From assembly GCA_965218055.1 (NCBI GenBank), contig CBDCKA010000002.1, positions 744,001 to 808,000 of the forward strand: 64,000 nt of DNA, written 5' to 3'. Positions 59,119 to 64,000 of the stretch are shown here, one piece after another (position 1 is the first letter of the stretch; the number at the start of each line of letters is the position of its first letter). A program made the translations under genes and the position numbers. Origin of the DNA: CBDBKE01 sp965218055 (GTDB taxonomy: Bacteria; Acidobacteriota; Terriglobia; JAJPHL01; JAPKYU01). A model generated the notes under the pieces. It was not told the DNA's origin. It worked only from the letters and a program-made list of their open reading frames with translations, and did no database searches.

Positions 59119-60208
59119 ATGTCACACTCCCCTCTTCCGCCGGCCCCCCCGGCCGCTGGTGCCTTGCCAACAGGCCATCTTGTGCCGCCCGGGCCATCAC
59201 CCGGTCAATATCAATTGTCAGGGGGCCGTCGGTCTGAAGCTCGATGGTGACCCGGTCGTCAGGTCCGAATTCTATTTCCCGCTCCCCGTCGAGCGCGACC
59301 ACCCCGCGCGAGGTGCCTACCCTCTGAGGCTCTCCCGGCCGAATTTCGTGAACGGCGGCGATTCCGACGCGCACGATCAATCCGGGGGCGATGGGCGCCA
59401 CCAGTGTGGTCGAGGCTGCCTCGGGCGGCACCAGATCAACGCGCAGGCCGTACCCAGCACGCCGCGAAACGGGGCGCAGGAGTCCGGCGATCGAAGAGAG
59501 CCCAATGGCATTCGTCTCGGAAAAGGCGACGAAAATCTGGCTCAGAGTCTCGGGACGCCACAAAGCCTTGGACCCAATCCACAGGTCTCTGGAAATCGCT
59601 GCGTCCACCAGGGCGAGCTCGCGCGAGTCGCCGTTGATCTCCACCCGCAGTACCTTGTTGCGCACCACCGCTTCAGCCGGGGAAACCCTGCGGGTGGCCA
59701 CTAGGCCGGTGGCCAGGCCGGCGATCGTCGCCTCGCGGATTGCCGAAAAGACATTGTTGGTGCCGGTGGACAACGTGGTAATGGGTGTCTCCCCGCAGGC
59801 CATCGCTACGAGCCGGTGTGTGCCATCGCCGCCCAGAACCACGATGGCCCCAACCTGGGCCGCGACCATGCGCTCGACCGCGCGCACGGTGTCGAGCGGT
59901 CCAGCTTCAATCGGCATGTCCAAGAAGTCAACCTCGGGCCAGGGCGCCTCGGCCGGGCGATGGGTCGCAACAGCCTGACGTACACGGTCGGCAATGCCGT
60001 CCACGTCCGGCATCATGAGGACCTTGCCGACGCCGACGGCACCAAGCGCCGACAGCAGCCGGTTGATCATGCTGCACTTCTCGGAAAGGTGGAACACCGA
60101 TGCCTGCGCAACCAAGCGACGGATGTCTCGCCCCGACGCCGGGTTTGCCAAGACGCCGACCGACGTCTCATGCGCGAACGATTTTTTCACCTCGTGCGAA
60201 TTGTCCAC
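59105..60208 (-). CDS. acoX: AcoX-family (NAD kinase-like) protein
   Basis: 367 residues. It belongs to the ATP-NAD kinase/diacylglycerol-kinase-like fold: GVLANPASGRDIRRL near the start, the nucleotide motif VVLGGDGTHRLVA, and LSTGTNNVFSA. AcoX is the regular first gene of acetoin-catabolic operons; its exact role is not settled. The start is GTG 60208 with AAAGAGAAG upstream. The gene order acoX-A-B-C on the minus strand is the classic arrangement, with no acoR/sigma-54 activator gene or -24/-12 element visible before it. Confidence 0.9.
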   Translation of the reverse strand: MDNSHEVKKSFAHETSVGVLANPASGRDIRRLVAQASVFHLSEKCSMINRLLSALGAVGVGKVLMMPDVDGIADRVRQAVATHRPAEAPWPEVDFLDMPIEAGPLDTVRAVERMVAAQVGAIVVLGGDGTHRLVAMACGETPITTLSTGTNNVFSAIREATIAGLATGLVATRRVSPAEAVVRNKVLRVEINGDSRELALVDAAISRDLWIGSKALWRPETLSQIFVAFSETNAIGLSSIAGLLRPVSRRAGYGLRVDLVPPEAASTTLVAPIAPGLIVRVGIAAVHEIRPGEPQRVGTSRGVVALDGEREIEFGPDDRVTIELQTDGPLTIDIDRVMARAAQDGLLARHQRPGGPAEEGSVTYATR

Positions 60209-60225
60209 GTGCGGTGGTTCGTTGC

Positions 60226-60262
60226 TTCTCTTTCGTATAATTGGCCCTGCATATGGGCCCCA
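60226..60262. promoter_or_regulatory. Divergent control region of acoX with inverted repeat
   Basis: GGCCC (60243-60247) and GGGCC (60255-60259) flank a 7-base centre. A perfect TATAAT reads on plus at 60236-60241, and a weaker TATACG/TTATAC reads toward acoX. No good -35 is paired with the TATAAT, so the promoter assignment is uncertain. Confidence 0.25.
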
Positions 60263-60729
60263 ATTGTTACACTTCGAGCCACACCTGTCCAGGCGCCCTT
60301 CCTGAAGAGTGGCCCAAATACTTCAGGGGCGAGCTTGCCCTGGCCCGCGGAAGCACTAGGCAGGCGATAGCATTGTTCGAAGAGGCGATTGGATTGGCCG
60401 CCGCTTGGAGTTTCTTTGGAACTGGGGGATCGGAATCGCTTGCGCGCGCCTGGGAACGGCAAGACAATCTCCAAACAGCGATCGGTGTCTTGGAAGCGGT
60501 GCGCCCCTTCAAGACACGGTATTTATTTCCATCGCCGTACTATGTCACGGAATGGATGAAAACCCAGCTTAGGCTGGCTCAGTTGTACCGGAAAGTGGGT
60601 CGCGAGCAAGAGGCACGCGAGATCGAAGCCGAATTGCGGAAGTTGCTGGCCTACGCCGACCCCGATCACCCCTTCCCCCGCCAGATCCAGCGCTCCCAGG
60701 AAGTCGCACTCTCGCAACCACCAACTTAA
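60253..60729 (+). CDS. Short TPR-like protein, probably a fragment
   Basis: 158 residues with two or three helix-turn-helix TPR-like units (GELALARGSTRQAIALFEEAIGL, LARAWERQDNLQTAIGVLEAVRPFKTRYLF, RLAQLYRKVGREQEAREIEAELRKLLAYADPDHP). The last stretch is the usual C-terminal end of long Acidobacteriota proteins that start with a protein kinase or DNA-binding domain and end in TPRs, so this is likely the tail left after deletion of the front. No ribosome site is visible before ATG 60253. Confidence 0.5.
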   Translation: MGPNCYTSSHTCPGALPEEWPKYFRGELALARGSTRQAIALFEEAIGLAAAWSFFGTGGSESLARAWERQDNLQTAIGVLEAVRPFKTRYLFPSPYYVTEWMKTQLRLAQLYRKVGREQEAREIEAELRKLLAYADPDHPFPRQIQRSQEVALSQPPT

Positions 60730-60876
60730 CGGGCTACTGAAAACCCCCGCCGCGTGTCATTCCGAGGGCCGACCCTCTTTTTGCTGGGCGCGGGCGCAAG
60801 GAGGGGAGTGTTACAAGCGATGAAAAAAGGCGTTCCGACGCGCGAGAAACCGCTGCCGGACCGAACGCCCGAATCA

Positions 60877-62676
60877 CTATTCGAGTGAGAAAACGATCAG
60901 CGTTCCCCCCAGGTTGGTGAAGTCGCTGAGGGAGCGGCCGAGGCCGACCGCCCCCAGGCCTGCGGTCCCTTCCGTGAGCCCTTCTGCGAGCCCGATGCCC
61001 GCCCAGCCCCCCACGCCGGTAAGCACCGCGACGTACTGTTTGTCATCGTGCATGTACGTGATGGGGTTGCCGACGATGCCGGAGGGGGCGTGGAACTTGT
61101 AAAGAACCTTACCCGTGTCCATGGCGACCGCTCTGAACCAGCCGTCCAGTGACCCGTAGAAAGCCACCCTGCCGGCGGTGGTCAGCGGCCCACTATAGAC
61201 TTGGAACGTGTCGTAGATCGCCCACTTGGTCTTACCTGTCATTGGATCGAAAGCGATGAGCCGGCCACGCGTATTGCCGTGTCCTGCAGCAAACATGCTC
61301 ACGGTGGCCCCGACGTGCGGAAAGCCAGCCTTATATTTGACGGTGAAAGCTTGATAGTCCATACAGATGTGGTTGGTACCGACGTAGAAGAGCTTGCTCT
61401 GGGGATCGTACGAGGCGGGTTGGTGGTTCTTAGCGCCCATAGCGGCCGGGCAGATGTCCTTGACGTTCACGTCGGCCTCGGTCATCTTGTCCGGGTTTAA
61501 GACGGGCCGCCCCGTCTCCATATCGATCTCCTTTGCCCAGTTCACCGTGGGATCAAATTTGTGCGCTCTGAGGAGCTTGCCGTTGCGGCGATCGAGCACG
61601 TAGGCGAAACCGTTGCGGTCGAAATGCGTGAGAGTCGGAACTGTCTGGCCGTCGATTTCCGCCTCGGTGAGGATACTCTCGTTAATGCCGTCGTAGTCCC
61701 AGCCGTCGTGGGGTGTCATCTGATACGCCCACTGGGCTACGCCGGTGTCGGCATTTCGCGCGAAGAGGGTGGTGGACCACTTATTGTCGCCGGGCCGCTG
61801 CGTGGGATTCCATGTGCCCGGGTTGCCGGTGCCATAGTAGAGCAGGTTGAGCTTCGGATCGTAGGTATACCACCCCCACGTCGTGCCACCGCCGAGTTTC
61901 CACTCCTCTCCTTCCCAGGTCTTCAGGCTGGAATCCTTACCCACCGGTTTCTGGGTGGCACCATCGATGGTCTTCTCAGGATCAACCAGCATTTCCTCAT
62001 CCGGCCCGGTGCTGTAGGCGCGCCACTCGTGCTTGCCGGTCTTGAGATCGTAGGCGTCCAGGTGACCGCGGGCACCGTACTCTCCCCCAGAAATACCGAC
62101 GATTACTTTGTCATGGACCACCAGCGGAGCCGCGGTTAGAGTTTCCCCCCGCTTTGGATCGGCGTTTCGGGCTTTCCAAAGGACCTTGCCGGTACTGGCC
62201 TCAAGGGCGTAGAGATGTCCATCTAAGGTGGTCGCAAGAATTTTCCCGTCCGCGTACGCCAGACCGCGGTTCACGAGGTCGCAGCAGGCAACCGACGGTG
62301 CGGACTTATCCTGAACTGGACTGAATTTCCAGACAATGCGTCCAATGTTATTCAGATCGATCGCGTAGACGTAGTTGGGGTAGGAACTCTCGAAGTACAT
62401 CATGTCACCGATGACAAGAGGTTGGCCTTCCTGTCCCCGGAGGGTACCCGTCGACATCGTCCAAGCAACCCGAAGGTCTTTCGTGTTATGGACGTTAATC
62501 TGGTCTAGTTTGCTGTAGCGGATACCACTATAGCTTCCGAGGGGCATGACCCACTGTTGAGGATTCTGGGACATTTGCTCGAGAGACCCGTTGGCTGGTG
62601 CAGGAGTGGGAGCAATCGCAGCGCATGCACAAACTGCTATTGCCCAGCGCCAAAGCCGTTTCATTCTTCCCTTCAT
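60877..62676 (-). CDS. xoxF: XoxF-like PQQ-dependent methanol/alcohol dehydrogenase, probably lanthanide-type
   Basis: 599 residues from ATG 62676 (AAGGAGAA upstream), exported (LWRWAIAVCACAAIAPTPAPANG). Typical eight-blade quinoprotein: WVMPLGSYSGIRYSKLDQINVHN, the vicinal Cys pair in ACCDLVNRGLAYADGKI, and WGWYTYDPKLNLLYYGTGNPGTWNPTQRPGDNKW. The active site HDGWDYDGINE carries Asp-Tyr-Asp (61690-61698): the second Asp marks lanthanide-dependent XoxF enzymes, where calcium MxaF has Ala. It oxidises methanol or other alcohols to aldehydes in the periplasm. A diheme cytochrome gene lies upstream on the same strand as likely electron acceptor. The symbol is used in the broad sense; the specific clade is not certain. 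Confidence 0.82.
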   Translation of the reverse strand: MKGRMKRLWRWAIAVCACAAIAPTPAPANGSLEQMSQNPQQWVMPLGSYSGIRYSKLDQINVHNTKDLRVAWTMSTGTLRGQEGQPLVIGDMMYFESSYPNYVYAIDLNNIGRIVWKFSPVQDKSAPSVACCDLVNRGLAYADGKILATTLDGHLYALEASTGKVLWKARNADPKRGETLTAAPLVVHDKVIVGISGGEYGARGHLDAYDLKTGKHEWRAYSTGPDEEMLVDPEKTIDGATQKPVGKDSSLKTWEGEEWKLGGGTTWGWYTYDPKLNLLYYGTGNPGTWNPTQRPGDNKWSTTLFARNADTGVAQWAYQMTPHDGWDYDGINESILTEAEIDGQTVPTLTHFDRNGFAYVLDRRNGKLLRAHKFDPTVNWAKEIDMETGRPVLNPDKMTEADVNVKDICPAAMGAKNHQPASYDPQSKLFYVGTNHICMDYQAFTVKYKAGFPHVGATVSMFAAGHGNTRGRLIAFDPMTGKTKWAIYDTFQVYSGPLTTAGRVAFYGSLDGWFRAVAMDTGKVLYKFHAPSGIVGNPITYMHDDKQYVAVLTGVGGWAGIGLAEGLTEGTAGLGAVGLGRSLSDFTNLGGTLIVFSLE

Positions 62677-63077
62677 CGTCGGTTCTCCTTCTATTATCTC
62701 TTCTTGGGTATTCATTCCACGCTTAGTAACAGATGACCTTCGGTGTCTGAGTAGGTTGGCTCTCGCCCGCGGCACCGCGCGGTACATTGTTAAGAACCCC
62801 CTCTGTCACGCCTGTTGCGGTGCAAATTGCACCACTGTTGCGCTACAGACTAGCATTGGCTGGGCCAATGTCAAGGACCCAAAGCTACCCCATTGATCCT
62901 TAACAGACCGAAATCAGAGGCCCGCGATTTCCCCTCAGGGCAGGTGCGTCAGCCAGTCTTCTTGGTTCGCCACTGAGCCGATGACAAACGCCCAGCGACA
63001 ACCCGCCAATGTCGTGCTTTCGACTTTGCCCTCCCTCGCTCGGCGAACGGGCTCCCCTTTCCTCAAGAAACCGTCCG
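62677..63077. other. Gene-free region between cytochrome c and xoxF-like genes
   Basis: Holds the promoter/operators at 62819-62874; the rest (62875-63077) shows no gene or clear terminator. Confidence 0.4.
62819..62874 (-). promoter_or_regulatory. Promoter with two perfect palindromes upstream of the xoxF-like gene
   Basis: On the minus strand TTGACA (62874-62869) and TAGTCT (62852-62847) are 16 bases apart. A perfect 17-bp palindrome, CATTGGC-tgg-GCCAATG (62854-62870), fills the spacer between them. A second perfect palindrome, GGTGCAA-a-TTGCACC (62819-62833), lies just after the predicted start of transcription. The pair looks like two operators for one or two repressors. They are in a 250-base gap after the cytochrome gene, so the dehydrogenase can be regulated on its own. 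Confidence 0.5.
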
Positions 63078-63827
63078 TTAGTCGAACTCAGACGGCGGCC
63101 TCCCGGCGGGCACCAGCCCGACGCTGCGCCCCCTCACGTACTGGTAGATTCGCTCAATCTCTTTGGCGTTGAAAAAGCCTGCCCAGCTCGGCATACCCTC
63201 GGCCTTCTTGCCTGCCATGGCTACTGCGAGAAACTGCTGCGGCGTCATGCCCGCGCGAAGGGAACGCCGCAGATCCGGCGCAAGCTGGCCACTCACCGCG
63301 TCTTGACCATGGCAGCGGAAGCAGTAGGAGTTGTACAATTGATAACCGCGGAAGACGCCCTTCGTGACCTTGTCATCCTTGCCTTCCACAAACAGGCGGA
63401 AATCCAATCGGACCGTCTCACCATTCTTAAGATTGTAAGTGTATTTCTTTGTGCCAGCCCCAGGCTTAGCAGCCACCCGGTCTTTTAACGAGAGGATCCA
63501 TTTGACCATTTCTCTGAGCTGGGTATCCGTCAAATTAGGGTGGGGGGGCATCGCCACCTCGCCCCATTCACCGGAGCCGCCCTGCCGGATCCTGGCGGCC
63601 AGCTTTTCCACAATTCCTGTTTGCCCCGCGTACCGCTTGGCCACGGCGTTATAGGCCGGGCCCACCAGTTGGCGGTCAATGGCGTGGCAGGAAGAGCAAT
63701 CGCTATCTTCTACCAGCTTTTCGGCCTCTTCCCCTGCGGGCTTTTTGTTCGCCGGTGGCGTCTGGGCCCCAGCCCACACCCAAACTTGGGCCATCGCCAC
63801 GAAGAACAGCGCCATTGCGGCAGTCAT
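63078..63827 (-). CDS. Diheme c-type cytochrome upstream of the PQQ dehydrogenase
   Basis: 249 residues from ATG 63827, which has AAGGAGGGGG about a dozen bases upstream and opens a signal segment (MTAAMALFFVAMAQVWVWAGAQ); the longer frame to 63926 only adds a leader. Two heme c sites: an N-terminal cytochrome c551-like domain (CSSCHAIDRQLVGPAYNAVAKRYAG, distal Met in VAMPPHPNLT) and a second one (CFRCHGQDAVSGQLAPDL, distal Met in EGMPSWAGFF). A beta-rich linker (KYTYNLKNGETVRLDFRLFVEGK) lies between. It probably carries electrons from the PQQ dehydrogenase to the respiratory chain. Confidence 0.85.
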   Translation of the reverse strand: MTAAMALFFVAMAQVWVWAGAQTPPANKKPAGEEAEKLVEDSDCSSCHAIDRQLVGPAYNAVAKRYAGQTGIVEKLAARIRQGGSGEWGEVAMPPHPNLTDTQLREMVKWILSLKDRVAAKPGAGTKKYTYNLKNGETVRLDFRLFVEGKDDKVTKGVFRGYQLYNSYCFRCHGQDAVSGQLAPDLRRSLRAGMTPQQFLAVAMAGKKAEGMPSWAGFFNAKEIERIYQYVRGRSVGLVPAGRPPSEFD

Positions 63828-63929
63828 GTCCCTGCCAAAGCCCCCCTCCTTCTTGTGTGAGGTTACCTCAATCCCCGCGTCTGGTAACTCTGCCGCACGA
63901 ACCGGCATGCCTTCAGAGGAGATCATGGG

Positions 63930-64000
63930 TCAGCGCTCGGGCGTGTACAATTTCACGCCGTGCTCACTTAGTATGGAGGTGAGTTCCGTCTGGTGCTTAG
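63930..64000 (-). CDS. C-terminal end of a gene continuing beyond the right edge
   Basis: On the minus strand the frame ending at the TGA of 63930-63932 reads KHQTELTSILSEHGVKLYTPER and is open to the window edge. It is too short to identify. It ends about 100 bases before the cytochrome start in the same orientation. Confidence 0.35.
   Translation of the reverse strand, partial: KHQTELTSILSEHGVKLYTPER

Noticed and set aside
60209..60300. Sigma-54 promoter upstream of acoX
   Set aside because: No GG/GC -24/-12 pair with correct spacing was found, although acetoin operons often use one.
1..64000. CRISPR arrays or defence islands
   Set aside because: No regularly spaced repeats and no nuclease or toxin-antitoxin families were recognised.

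Overview
The window is GC-rich bacterial DNA that most resembles an uncultured soil Acidobacteriota. The grounds are an Oar-type TonB-dependent receptor with an N-terminal carboxypeptidase-regulatory domain, several CRTAC1-type FG-GAP/ASPIC-UnbV proteins paired with TPR proteins, a GWxTD protein, a DUF5916 outer-membrane protein, TAT-exported sugar-isomerase-like proteins and multiple PQQ-dehydrogenase/cytochrome c pairs. The phylum call is an inference from gene families. No rRNA, tRNA or CRISPR array was seen.

Layout. 1-4.6 kb (minus): a sarcosine-oxidase-type alpha subunit running off the left edge, its delta subunit, and a secreted protein joining a SIS-like region to an FGE/C-type-lectin-fold domain. 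4.7-8 kb (minus): the TonB-dependent receptor, followed by two hairpins. 8.2-22.6 kb (plus): a tightly packed catabolic operon with a Zn-alcohol dehydrogenase, two SDRs, two RidA proteins, an FAH-family hydrolase, hydantoinase/carboxylase HyuA (with an added Zn-ribbon) and HyuB, a D-2-hydroxyacid dehydrogenase, 2-oxoacid dehydrogenase E1 alpha and beta flanking a pair of overlapping TenA-like genes, and an alpha/beta hydrolase. An AT-richer AlaE-like gene (22.8-23.4 kb) follows. The matching E2 gene and a truncated Zn-alcohol-dehydrogenase Rossmann fragment lie convergently on minus (23.4-25.1 kb).

25-46 kb: mostly secreted proteins (an unidentified 628-residue secreted protein, TPR and CRTAC1 proteins, a parvulin-TPR-FG-GAP-ASPIC fusion), a mannonate-dehydratase-like enzyme, DUF5916, an SDR, a beta-helix protein, a GWxTD protein and a TIM-barrel amidohydrolase. 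It also holds remnants of a tyrosine recombinase, an IS3 transposase and a Zn-ribbon protein, so it has been rearranged. Several of these fit uptake and catabolism of uronate-containing glycans.

46-56 kb: an atypical Nramp-like transporter, a TAT-exported SIS-like protein, a diheme cytochrome c plus a frameshifted PQQ dehydrogenase, a PHP-domain metallohydrolase and a GH97 glycosidase. 56-60 kb (minus): a complete acoXABC acetoin dehydrogenase operon without E3. 60-64 kb (minus): a diheme cytochrome c and a XoxF-like, probably lanthanide-dependent PQQ methanol dehydrogenase with a palindrome-rich promoter between them.

The best candidate for an undescribed system is the 8.2-25.1 kb operon: HyuAB ring or amide chemistry, RidA imine scavenging, FAH C-C cleavage and a dedicated 2-oxoacid dehydrogenase, with an unusual pair of heme-oxygenase-fold proteins inserted between E1 alpha and E1 beta. 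The substrate cannot be read from the sequence. An N-heterocycle or N-methylated amide is the working guess, helped by the nearby sarcosine oxidase genes.
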